A DNA stretch of 64,000 nt, taken from the NCBI RefSeq assembly GCF_001192795.1, contig NZ_DF968181.1, forward strand, positions 648,342-712,341, in the 5' to 3' direction. Within the stretch, counting starts at the first letter, position 1; the number at the start of each line of letters is the position of its first letter. This stretch comes from Flexilinea flocculi (GTDB taxonomy: Bacteria; Chloroflexota; Anaerolineae; Anaerolineales; Anaerolineaceae). The notes under the pieces are model-generated. The model made no database searches. It was not told the DNA's origin and saw only the letters and a list, made by a program, of their open reading frames with translations. This document shows positions 34,706-42,842 of the stretch, piece after piece. Both the position numbers and the translations under genes were made by a program.

Positions 34706-36079
34706 ATGAATGCTGCTGTGATACGCTCTACCAGAAGAGCTTACCTGTCAAAAATTCGATTAAAAAAGACTTTATGGTTGATTTTGTTTTTTGTTGTCAT
34801 TTTGTTCCCAGTTGTTGTAATTCTCGTTACGAATCTTCAGAATAACACCTGGCGTGAATGGCAGCGTGACCTTGCTTCCTGTTGCGGGTATCTTGGTCTC
34901 TCCTTAATGATTTTGTCGTTTATCCCAATTACCCGCGAACGCTATGTCACAAATTCATTTAACATGGATTCTGTGTATAAATTTCATCATGCTTTTTCGA
35001 CTATCGGATTTTGGCTGGCGACTGCTCATTTGGTGATTTTGTGGATCAACAATTTCTCAATTGCATCTTTGTTAAATGTGTTTAGCAGTCTGCCTCTCTA
35101 TTCAAAAGCAGGTACATTGGCGCTTTTTGCAGCAGCATTGCTGGTTTACTTTTCGTATTCGCGAAAAGAATTGAAAATAAACTATGATTTCTGGAAAATT
35201 GGACACTCGTTGATTGCCATTGCCATGGTTGTTTTCGGTATGATCCACATTCTTGGAATCAATTACTATACTAAAAATCCATTGATTTACGGATACTATG
35301 TGTTGCTTGTTTTTCTGGCAGTCTGTGCGATATTTTGGCTGCGATTAAATGCCGGCTTGATTGAATTACAGAAACCGTACAAAATTGTGGATGTGCGTGT
35401 GATGAATAATTCAACCACGGAAATCACATTGGAATTTGTCGGCTCAGAAAAACAGAAACCAGTAGCTTATCGCGCAGGACAGATTGCCTGGATTACGGTT
35501 CGTCGGTCACCTTTTGCATTCCGGAAGCATCCATTCTCGATTGCTTCATCGGATGTGAATCAAAAAATTGTCAAATTTGCGATTCGTGAATTGGGCGATT
35601 TTACATCCACGATCAAGGATATGAAAGTAGGCGAGAGAGTTTATATTGAAGGTGGCTTTGGCACATTTGATCTTGATAAACTTGGTGATGAGGGATTTGT
35701 CATCATAGCCGGTGGAATTGGAATTGCTCCTGCGATGAGTATTGTCCGGACAATGGCTGAAAAAGGGGATAAACGCAAAGTCGTCTTATTTTACGGCAGC
35801 CGTGATGTCGATAGTATTGGCTTTTATCAGGAATTAACCGACCTCTCTAAAAAAATGAATTTGGAGGTTGTACATGTCCTGGAACGGACGGATGATCCAA
35901 AATTTGAAAAAGGATATATCACTACGGATGTGCTCAGACGTCATTTCCCAAAGAATAAAGATCGATACGATGTATTCATCTGTGGACCTGCGCCAATGTT
36001 GGAAATTGTCCAAAAATCGATGAAGGAGATGGGAATACCGAAAGATAATATTTGGGAAGAATATTACAATATGGCATGA
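34706..36079 (+). CDS. Ferric-reductase-like flavocytochrome (NAD(P)H:heme transmembrane oxidoreductase)
   Basis: 457 residues. About six membrane segments in the first ~215 carry His pairs placed like a bis-heme ferric reductase: H94/H95 with H108, and H167 with H181. The cytoplasmic half is an FNR-type module: flavin motif RKHPFS (273-278), NAD loop GGIGIAP (336-342) and CGPAPML (about 425). It would move electrons from NAD(P)H across the membrane to the five-heme cytochrome encoded just upstream. A terminator follows at 36139-36174. The final acceptor is unknown; Fe(III), nitrite-like compounds or extracellular electron transfer are possible. Confidence 0.85.
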   Translation: MNAAVIRSTRRAYLSKIRLKKTLWLILFFVVILFPVVVILVTNLQNNTWREWQRDLASCCGYLGLSLMILSFIPITRERYVTNSFNMDSVYKFHHAFSTIGFWLATAHLVILWINNFSIASLLNVFSSLPLYSKAGTLALFAAALLVYFSYSRKELKINYDFWKIGHSLIAIAMVVFGMIHILGINYYTKNPLIYGYYVLLVFLAVCAIFWLRLNAGLIELQKPYKIVDVRVMNNSTTEITLEFVGSEKQKPVAYRAGQIAWITVRRSPFAFRKHPFSIASSDVNQKIVKFAIRELGDFTSTIKDMKVGERVYIEGGFGTFDLDKLGDEGFVIIAGGIGIAPAMSIVRTMAEKGDKRKVVLFYGSRDVDSIGFYQELTDLSKKMNLEVVHVLERTDDPKFEKGYITTDVLRRHFPKNKDRYDVFICGPAPMLEIVQKSMKEMGIPKDNIWEEYYNMA

Positions 36080-36138
36080 TCCATTATCGTGAATCGATTG
36101 GGTCAGTCTTTTCCGATGATTAAGTAGTATTTTTATTT

Positions 36139-36174
36139 GGAGGCACAAGATAAAATTATTGTGTCTCCTTTTTT
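36139..36174 (+). terminator. Intrinsic terminator after the flavocytochrome
   Basis: GGAGGCACAA (36139-36148) pairs with TTGTGTCTCC (36159-36168) with one mismatch, followed by six T residues. Confidence 0.8.
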
Positions 36175-36179
36175 CTTTA

Positions 36180-36345
36180 ATGCTTCGATTGCTTCATCAG
36201 GCTCTTATGCCCTTCTCTCAATGGCAGATTGCCATGTGAGCTCTATAGTGTTGAATCCTGTTATTACGAGTCACGAAGGAACGAACTTTGTCATTGCGAG
36301 CCCCGTATGAGTGAAGCAATCTCCAGTCAAATGGAAATCATACCA
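36180..36345. repeat. Degenerate family 2 palindrome fragments
   Basis: TGCTTCGATTGCTTCATCAGG, CTTCTCTCAATGGCAGATTGCC and, further on, TTTGTCATTGCGAGCCCCGTATG and GAAGCAATCTCC (each read as short motifs) are decayed pieces of two units. The rest of the gap to 36506 shows a TATAAT at 36444-36449 without a convincing -35 box and no ORF. Confidence 0.5.
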
Positions 36346-36506
36346 ACCGGTTTAGCGGGTGATTATGTATTATTTTGAAATTATCATTGTCCCCTCGAAA
36401 CAAAAATCCTATATTTTAATCGCTGTTTCTTATGAGGAAACGATATAATCAATAGAATAGACTTCATATATTCTGAGTAAGGCGCTGCGATTTTTGGAGT
36501 AATCGA

Positions 36507-37994
36507 ATGGATTCATATGATGTTGTTATCATCGGAGCAGGCGTCGTTGGCTGTCTGACCGCCCGTTTTTTATCTCGTTATCAATTACGCATTCTGGTTA
36601 TTGAAAAAGAGTCTGATGTTGGTGCAGGGACATCCTCTGCGAACTCGGCTTTGATCCATGCTGGCTACGATCCGGTTCCAGGAACATTAAAAGCTGCAAT
36701 GAATGTCCGTGGGAACAGTATGTGGGATGATCTTGCTGGTGAACTGGATTTTGATTTTGAACGATGTGGCGATTATGTTGCTGCAATCGGAGATGAGGAA
36801 TTTCAAAAATTGTTTGTTTTGAAAAAACAGGGTGAACAGAACGGTGTCCCTGGATTGAAAATCTTATCTCCTGATGAAATCCGGAAAAGAATTCCAAACA
36901 TAAATCATGATGTCAGCGGAGCGTTGTATGCTCCGACAGCCGGGATTTGTGATACTTTTGCCGTAACCATTGCAGCTGCTGAAAACGCTCAAGCCAATGG
37001 GGTTGTGTTCAAATTCAATACCTGTTTTGAATCTTTCCTCATGGAAAACCATCAAATATTCGGAATTCGGACAGATCAGGGAGATATTTGTTGCAAATGG
37101 GTAATCAATGCTGCTGGTCTGTATGCCGATGAAGTAATGCATATGGCTGGCAGTCATCCGGAATTTCAAATCCATCCACGACGAGGTGAATACTGTGTTT
37201 TTGATCCAGCTTGTTTTCAGCTGGACACAGTCCTGTTCCCGGTTCCTTCGGAAAAAGGGAAAGGGGTTTTATTTTTTAAAACGACACATGGCAATACGAT
37301 TGTTGGTCCTACTTCAGAATTTATTGACAGTAAAGACGATAAAGCTGTATCCATTCAGGGTTTACAATACCTTGAAGAACAAATGAAAAAAATCATCCCT
37401 GCAGCCGATCTGCGATGGACCATCGCATCATTTGCCGGTTTACGCGCTTCTGGAAACGCAGTGTGTAAAAATCGTGATGTGGATTATACGGGCGATTTTA
37501 TTGTCGAAGCAGATGATTCGATCAAAGGACTAATTCATTGTGCTGGAATTGAGTCTCCGGGATTGACCGCATCTCCGGCTATTGCTGAAAGGGTTTTGCA
37601 ATTATTACGAGATTCAGGGCTGGTGATGATTGAAAAACCGGTCTGGAATCCTTTCCGGAAACGGAGGCCTTGTTTTCGGCGTTTGACCAATGAAGAACGC
37701 AATCAACTGATCGCAAAAGATCCACGATATGGAAGAATTGTCTGTCGCTGCGAAATGGTCACAGAAGGGGAGATCGTCGCGGAAATTCATGCTCCGATTG
37801 CTGCCCGTACGTATGATTCGATTAAGCGCAGAACATGGTGCGGAACAGGACGCTGTCAGGGGGGCTTTGATTTAATTCGTGTTGTTGATATTTTGGCAAG
37901 AGAATTAAATCTCTCCCTAGAAAAAATTAATAAAAAAGGGGTTGGCTCAGAATTTATTGTTTCTGAGACAAAGAATCAAGGGAGCGGGAAATGA
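36507..37994 (+). CDS. FAD-dependent glycerol-3-phosphate dehydrogenase-like oxidoreductase with [2Fe-2S] tail
   Basis: 495 residues. N-terminal FAD fold VIIGAGVVG (7-15) and a DAO-type domain up to ~370 (SSANSALIHAGYD is typical of GlpA/GlpO relatives). The C-terminal ~90 residues carry CRCEMVTEGE and WCGTGRCQGG, a BFD-like four-cysteine [2Fe-2S] domain as in anaerobic GlpA. TTTTGGAG lies upstream of the ATG. The next gene starts within its stop (ATGA). Together with the following two genes this makes the common anaerobe trio that oxidises glycerol-3-phosphate or a related 2-hydroxy substrate. Substrate inferred. Confidence 0.82.
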   Translation: MDSYDVVIIGAGVVGCLTARFLSRYQLRILVIEKESDVGAGTSSANSALIHAGYDPVPGTLKAAMNVRGNSMWDDLAGELDFDFERCGDYVAAIGDEEFQKLFVLKKQGEQNGVPGLKILSPDEIRKRIPNINHDVSGALYAPTAGICDTFAVTIAAAENAQANGVVFKFNTCFESFLMENHQIFGIRTDQGDICCKWVINAAGLYADEVMHMAGSHPEFQIHPRRGEYCVFDPACFQLDTVLFPVPSEKGKGVLFFKTTHGNTIVGPTSEFIDSKDDKAVSIQGLQYLEEQMKKIIPAADLRWTIASFAGLRASGNAVCKNRDVDYTGDFIVEADDSIKGLIHCAGIESPGLTASPAIAERVLQLLRDSGLVMIEKPVWNPFRKRRPCFRRLTNEERNQLIAKDPRYGRIVCRCEMVTEGEIVAEIHAPIAARTYDSIKRRTWCGTGRCQGGFDLIRVVDILARELNLSLEKINKKGVGSEFIVSETKNQGSGK

Positions 37995-39271
37995 TACCGA
38001 TCCATGATTATGATCTGATCGTTGTTGGCAGCGGTCCTGCCGGGCTTGCAGCGGCTGTCTCCGCTAAAAAAAACGGCGTGGATTCTGTATTGATTATTGA
38101 TCGGGATGTTGAGCCAGGAGGAATCTTGCTGCAATGTGTTCATAGCGGATTCGGGCTTGAGACTTTTGGAGAAGATTTGCCAGGACCTTCTTACGCGCAG
38201 CGATATATCCAGGATGCCGAATTGCTGCATATCGATTTCTTGATGGATACGATGGTTCTGGATGTTACAAAAGATTTTTCTGTAACCGTCAGTAATGAAA
38301 AATTTGGAATTCAAATATTTCTGGCAAAAGCAATTGTTCTGGCGATGGGCTGCAGAGAACGGAGCCGTGCCCAAATTCACCTCTCGGGAACTAGACCTGC
38401 AGGTGTTTTTACCGCCGGAACGGCACAACGTTGGGTAAATGTCGAAGGATTGATGCCCGGGAAAAATTTTGTCATTTTAGGATCCGGAGATATCGGTATG
38501 ATCATGGCTCGCCGATTGACACTGGAAGGCGCTCATGTCAATCGGGTAGTTGAAATCATGCCTTATTTGAATGGATTGTCTCGTAATTATGTACAATGCC
38601 TTCAGGACTATGATATACCTCTGTTTTTAAATCATACGATCAACAACATCTATGGGAAAAAACGTGTTGAAGCTGTCGAAATTGTGCGCGTGGATCAAAA
38701 TCGCAAAGTGCAACCAGAAACGGCGGAGATCATTCCCTGCGATACGGTACTGTTGTCTGTTGGTCTGATTCCCGAAAATGAATTGACGCGGAAAATTGGT
38801 GTAGCGATGGATCCGATAACGGGCGGCGCAATGACAGATAATTGTTTCGAAACCAGTTCCCCGGGAATTTTTGTCGCCGGTAATGTCGTTCATGTATATG
38901 ATCTTGTAGATTACGTCACTCATGACGGAACAATCGCGGGAGAGCAAGCTGCAAGGTTTATTCAGGGTCATCGCAAAATACACCAGAAAAGGATTCCTGT
39001 CATTGCAGAGGATTCTCTTCGCTATGTTGTACCTCAAAAAATATGTCCTGAAACCCTGCAAGAAGCGGAAATCCAGCTCTTCATGAGGGTTTCATTTCCG
39101 ATGGAATATCCTGTTCAAATACGAGCTTATTCGGATCAAGGGGATATTTTCAGGAAAACACTTCCCTACGTTCGTCCGGGAGAGATGGTGTCCATACAAA
39201 TTCCAAAGACAGCCCATGATCTCATCCAGGCTTCCGATGCCATCAGGCTTCAAATCTTGCGAAAAGAATAG
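37991..39271 (+). CDS. NAD(P)/FAD-dependent oxidoreductase, partner of the GlpA-like protein
   Basis: 426 residues with two dinucleotide folds: GSGPAG (13-18) for FAD and ILGSGDIG near 155 for NAD(P). PGGILLQCVHSGFG and GIFVAGNVVHVYDLVD are typical of this pyridine-nucleotide-disulfide-like class, but no CxxC redox pair is seen, so it is not a thioredoxin-reductase-type enzyme. It overlaps the upstream gene by 4 bases and is followed after 11 bases by the DUF1667 gene. It probably passes electrons between NAD(P) and the GlpA-like subunit. Confidence 0.82.
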   Translation: MIPIHDYDLIVVGSGPAGLAAAVSAKKNGVDSVLIIDRDVEPGGILLQCVHSGFGLETFGEDLPGPSYAQRYIQDAELLHIDFLMDTMVLDVTKDFSVTVSNEKFGIQIFLAKAIVLAMGCRERSRAQIHLSGTRPAGVFTAGTAQRWVNVEGLMPGKNFVILGSGDIGMIMARRLTLEGAHVNRVVEIMPYLNGLSRNYVQCLQDYDIPLFLNHTINNIYGKKRVEAVEIVRVDQNRKVQPETAEIIPCDTVLLSVGLIPENELTRKIGVAMDPITGGAMTDNCFETSSPGIFVAGNVVHVYDLVDYVTHDGTIAGEQAARFIQGHRKIHQKRIPVIAEDSLRYVVPQKICPETLQEAEIQLFMRVSFPMEYPVQIRAYSDQGDIFRKTLPYVRPGEMVSIQIPKTAHDLIQASDAIRLQILRKE

Positions 39272-39282
39272 CGGGAGGATAA

Positions 39283-39651
39283 ATGATGAATTCGCAAAAT
39301 CTGATTTGTATCACTTGTCCGCGCGGATGTTCTCTGACAGTTTCGTATGACGATCAGGATCAAATGATCATCACGGGCAATCACTGTCTACGCGGGACTG
39401 CATATGCAAAAGCGGAACTGACTGATCCGCGCCGGATGATAGCTTCTACTGTACGAATTCACGGAGGAATTCACAAAATGCTTCCGGTTTCCACCAATGC
39501 TCCTTTTCCAAAAGCAAAAATTATGGATTTGATGGCTTTATTGAAATCGATCGAAATTGATGCTCCCGTTAAAATGGGTGATGTTCTGATCGAAGATGTT
39601 CTTGGCACAGGGATTGCTGTGATTGCGTCCCGCAGCATGAATCAATTGTAA
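39283..39651 (+). CDS. DUF1667-family small cysteine protein
   Basis: 122 residues. Four N-terminal cysteines, C9, C12, C16 and C35 (ICITCPRGC... NHCLRG), suggest an iron-sulfur cluster or zinc site. The C-terminal half (MLPVSTNAPFPKAKIMDLM... APVKMGDVLIEDVLGTG) is the conserved DUF1667 region. It almost always follows the two oxidoreductase genes seen here and is thought to be a third subunit of that complex. GGGAGG precedes two consecutive ATGs. Confidence 0.85.
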   Translation: MMNSQNLICITCPRGCSLTVSYDDQDQMIITGNHCLRGTAYAKAELTDPRRMIASTVRIHGGIHKMLPVSTNAPFPKAKIMDLMALLKSIEIDAPVKMGDVLIEDVLGTGIAVIASRSMNQL

Positions 39652-39654
39652 TGT

Positions 39655-39720
39655 GATGAATCAGTTCGATTATTGATTTGAATAGTCAATCCATTTTTCG
39701 AATTACGGATTATCGAAAAA
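39655..39720. repeat. Family 1 arm fragment
   Basis: GAATCAGTTCGATTATTGA and TCAATCCATTTTTCGAATTACGG resemble both outer arms brought together without an inner hairpin. Confidence 0.4.
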
Positions 39721-39753
39721 GCTTTTCCTGAATTACTTACCTTTTGAAAAAAA

Positions 39754-39933
39754 GTCCATTTTTACGCTCAAATTTGGAGGTTTCTGGAACTAAATCGGGA
39801 TACTCAGGAGTACACACATGACAATTTGTCAATGCGATCATAGAGAAGCAATCTCTTTTTGTGTGGCAATCTTTCCACAATAGGGCAGAGAGATTGCCAC
39901 GCCCCTCCAGGGCTTGCAATGACAGGATTCTCA
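39754..39933. repeat. Single family 2 unit with upstream leader module
   Basis: A leader (GTCCATTTTTACGCTCAAAT at 39754, then GGGATACTCAGGAG and ACACACATG) precedes a slightly decayed palindrome (TTGTCAATGCGA to CTTGCAATGACAGG, about 39826-39931). The same leader occurs before the array at 56312. The remainder of the gap to 40066 shows no clear promoter. Confidence 0.65.
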
Positions 39934-40066
39934 CCACGCCCAAGAATTCCTTCCATCGTATTCGGACTGTTTTAAAGAATAAAAAATGGCATGAATCTTG
40001 CACAAAATGAATTGATATTCTTTTCGCTTTTTGAAGAGGACTGCCGAATCATAAAAAGAGGATGTT

Positions 40067-42115
40067 ATGGATGAAAATCATGAGACAAAAAAAATCTATT
40101 CTGCAGGATATGCGGGAACTCTCACAGGAAAAAGTCATGAGATCAACGACGAATTTGTCACTTTTTATGAAAAAGAACCGGAAGGAATTGTCGGCGCTTC
40201 AAATGTATACGTCCTCTGTGATGGATTATCTGGAACCTGGCATCCGGAAGTAGCAGCAAAATTTTGCGGGAAAAAAATTATCTATTCCTATTTTAAAAGT
40301 CATGATTTTGTTGATGCGAATAAACTTGCGTTAGCAATACGAGAAGCAAATAATGAAATCTTCGCCTATGCAAAGGTGCAAGAACAGATGATGGGGGCAT
40401 CTGTCATTGCAGCTGCTGTGACCGATGGAAAAGTTGTTATCGGCAATCTTGGTGATAGCCGCGCTTATATTATTCGTAAGGGAAAAGTTTTTCAGATCAC
40501 AGAAGACCAGGAAACGATTGAAGAGAAAGTCCAAAAAGGAGAAATTTCAAATGAGGATGCTTTCTCCTTGCAGACAGGAGAAGCACGTCTCCATTCTCTG
40601 GGTTGTGAAAAAGACATTGTGATTGACGTCTATGACGGTATTGAAGTTAAACCGGACGATGTAGTATTACTTTGCAGCAAAGGATTGACTTCGTACATTG
40701 GGAAGAAAGAAATCTTGGAAGCTGTTCAGGCTGATTCTCCTCGAGAAATTGTGGATGCATTACTTGCTGTTGTCTTGAAGGCAGAGAGCAAACTGGATGC
40801 ATCTGTTGCTGCAATTAAAATTTATGATGAAGAATATATTCAGACTGTTGTACGGAATGAAGGCAGTGCTCCTGTGCTAACCGATTTAAACAGAGAAATG
40901 AAGGATTTTGAAATCGCTCAAAAATCCCGATCAAAAATTGAATTTCCAAAAATTAAGAATGTGAAAAAAGACAAACTTCCGCTTTATATTATTGGAGGGT
41001 TGTTATGTTGTCTTGTTGCAGTAGGGATCATTTGGTTTTCTTCTTCTTCATTGGGAGGTTCCTTATTTGGATCCCGAGCGACTGCGACAGATACGATTGA
41101 TCCAGTGCAATCTACTTTGGCAGCGATTCAACAAACAGCTCAGGCTGAACAGATTTTATTACTTTCTGCAACACCCACGATGACGCCTGTTCCGACCCAT
41201 ACTGAGACCGCAATCGTTACAGTTGCGTTTATTGATTTTGATACGGTCAAAGCAAGCCCAGCGGATTTTACAGAGGCATCCGTTCTTCTTGAACCTACCA
41301 GTACGGTCATCGCTCCGACAGCTGTTCCCGAAGAAAAAAAACCGATTGTGTCAGAAATCGATCAGTCAGAAATGATGTACGTGAAATCAGGCGATTTCCT
41401 TCTCGGTACCAATGATGTCTATGCTGCAGGATCTGAGGAAGGTCCTCAAGTTGAAGTATATCTGGACGCATTTTGGATGGATAAGACCGAAGTGACGAAT
41501 CGGCAGTATCTGATGTGTGTTGAAGCGGGAACTTGTGAGGAATCCCCTTATATGACCTTACGCAATTCAGATTATGCTGATTTTCCTGTGACATATGTAA
41601 GCTGGGAGAATGCAAAAACCTATTGTGAATGGGCAGGAAAACGACTTCCAACTGAAATTGAATGGGAAAAAGCGGCTCGCGGAAGCGATGGACGAATTTA
41701 TCCCTGGGGTGAAGAAGAACCAACTTTAGAAAATAAACTGGCAAATATTCCTTATTATTCAGACAGCGAAAAAAATCTTCCTCCCGGTTTATTTAAAACA
41801 GGCAGTTTCCCCGACGGTGCCAGCCCTTATGGAATTTTAGATCTGGCAGGCAATGTTTGGGAGTGGACATCTTCCTATTACGATGCAGGATATTACCAAA
41901 TGCTTAGTGAAAAAAATACAGAAGAAGGGGATGTTGTGGACAATCCTACCGGTGCTGAAACAGGTTCAGCCTATGTGATCCGTGGTGGATCAGCAGCCGA
42001 GACAGAAGTAAACAATTATCTCAGCTATACCCGCAGTACCTATCGGGGTTATGTCAACATGTCCAGCAGTTATTATATTGGATTTCGCTGTGTAATGCCT
42101 GATTCTGAAGAATAA
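40067..42115 (+). CDS. PP2C-type phosphatase fused to an extracellular formylglycine-enzyme-like domain
   Basis: 682 residues. Residues 1-~255 are a PP2C/SpoIIE-like Ser/Thr phosphatase: N27-D28, D52-G53 (LCDGLSG) and GNLGDSRAY are the metal-binding stretches. A single membrane span follows at ~303-325, then a Thr/Pro-rich linker (TPTMTPVPTHTET). Residues ~430-680 are an FGE-sulfatase (SUMF1) domain: FWMDKTEVTNRQY, PVTYVSWENAKTYC, RLPTEIEWEKAARG, GNVWEWTSS and YYIGFRC. It lacks the paired active-site Cys of true FGE in the expected C-terminal segment, so it may be a binding or structural domain. The phosphatase faces the cytoplasm and the FGE domain faces out. AGAGG precedes the ATG. Confidence 0.88.
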   Translation: MDENHETKKIYSAGYAGTLTGKSHEINDEFVTFYEKEPEGIVGASNVYVLCDGLSGTWHPEVAAKFCGKKIIYSYFKSHDFVDANKLALAIREANNEIFAYAKVQEQMMGASVIAAAVTDGKVVIGNLGDSRAYIIRKGKVFQITEDQETIEEKVQKGEISNEDAFSLQTGEARLHSLGCEKDIVIDVYDGIEVKPDDVVLLCSKGLTSYIGKKEILEAVQADSPREIVDALLAVVLKAESKLDASVAAIKIYDEEYIQTVVRNEGSAPVLTDLNREMKDFEIAQKSRSKIEFPKIKNVKKDKLPLYIIGGLLCCLVAVGIIWFSSSSLGGSLFGSRATATDTIDPVQSTLAAIQQTAQAEQILLLSATPTMTPVPTHTETAIVTVAFIDFDTVKASPADFTEASVLLEPTSTVIAPTAVPEEKKPIVSEIDQSEMMYVKSGDFLLGTNDVYAAGSEEGPQVEVYLDAFWMDKTEVTNRQYLMCVEAGTCEESPYMTLRNSDYADFPVTYVSWENAKTYCEWAGKRLPTEIEWEKAARGSDGRIYPWGEEEPTLENKLANIPYYSDSEKNLPPGLFKTGSFPDGASPYGILDLAGNVWEWTSSYYDAGYYQMLSEKNTEEGDVVDNPTGAETGSAYVIRGGSAAETEVNNYLSYTRSTYRGYVNMSSSYYIGFRCVMPDSEE

Positions 42116-42124
42116 GCAGCAGTT

Positions 42125-42800
42125 CCTATGAAAATAGAATTCAATTTTCATTATCGGATGTGTAGTTTCTTTCATCTGCTGTTCGAAATATCAATTGATA
42201 TGTCATTGCGAGGAGGTCGTCAGCCCGACGAAGCAATCTTTTTCCGGATGGCGCTCTGCCCTACATGTAGCGGGGAGATTGCCACGCCCCTTCGGGGCTC
42301 GCAATGACAGGTTCCTTATAGCAATTCCTATGAAAATTGAATTCAATTTACATAATCGGATGTGTAATTTCTTTCATCTGCTGTTCGAAATATCAATTGA
42401 TATGTCATTGCGAGGAGGTCGTCAGCCCGACGAAGCAATCTTTTTCCGGATGGCGCTCTGCCCTACATGTAGCGGGGAGATTGCCACGCCCCTTCGGGGC
42501 TCGCAATGACAGGTTCCTTATAGCAATTCCTATGAAAATAGAATTCAATTTTCATTATCGGATGTGTAGTTTCTTTCATCTGCTGTTCGAAATATCAATT
42601 GATATGTCATTGCGAGGAGGTCGTCAGCCCGACGAAGCAATCTTTTTCCGGATGGCGCTCTGCCCTACATGTAGCGGGGAGATTGCCACGCCCCTTCGGG
42701 GCTCGCAATGACAGGTTCCTTATAGCAATTCCTATGAAAATTGAATTCAATTTACATAATCGGATGTGTAGTTTCTTTCATCTGCTATTCGAAATATGAA
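42125..42800. repeat. Tandem array 1: 202-bp unit, three full copies and a partial fourth
   Basis: Units start at 42125, 42327, 42529 and 42731, exactly 202 bp apart. Each has CCTATGAAAAT, an EcoRI-type GAATTC, CATCTGCTGTTCGAAATATC (a family 1 arm) and a full family 2 palindrome (42201-42309, 42403-42511, 42605-42713). Units 1 and 3 share ATAGAATTC and TTTTCATTATCGG; units 2 and 4 share ATTGAATTC and TTTACATAATCGG. The fourth unit breaks off into the family 1 hairpin that holds the IS element. Short frames across the array are not genes. Confidence 0.9.
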
Positions 42801-42842
42801 AAGAATTGTTTGTTGTTCTTATGGTTTTACGCTTCGCGCAAA

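Noticed and set aside
42195-42799. Open frames of about 66-124 codons across array 1
   Set aside because: They are translations of the repeat units; frames shift between units because 202 is not a multiple of three.
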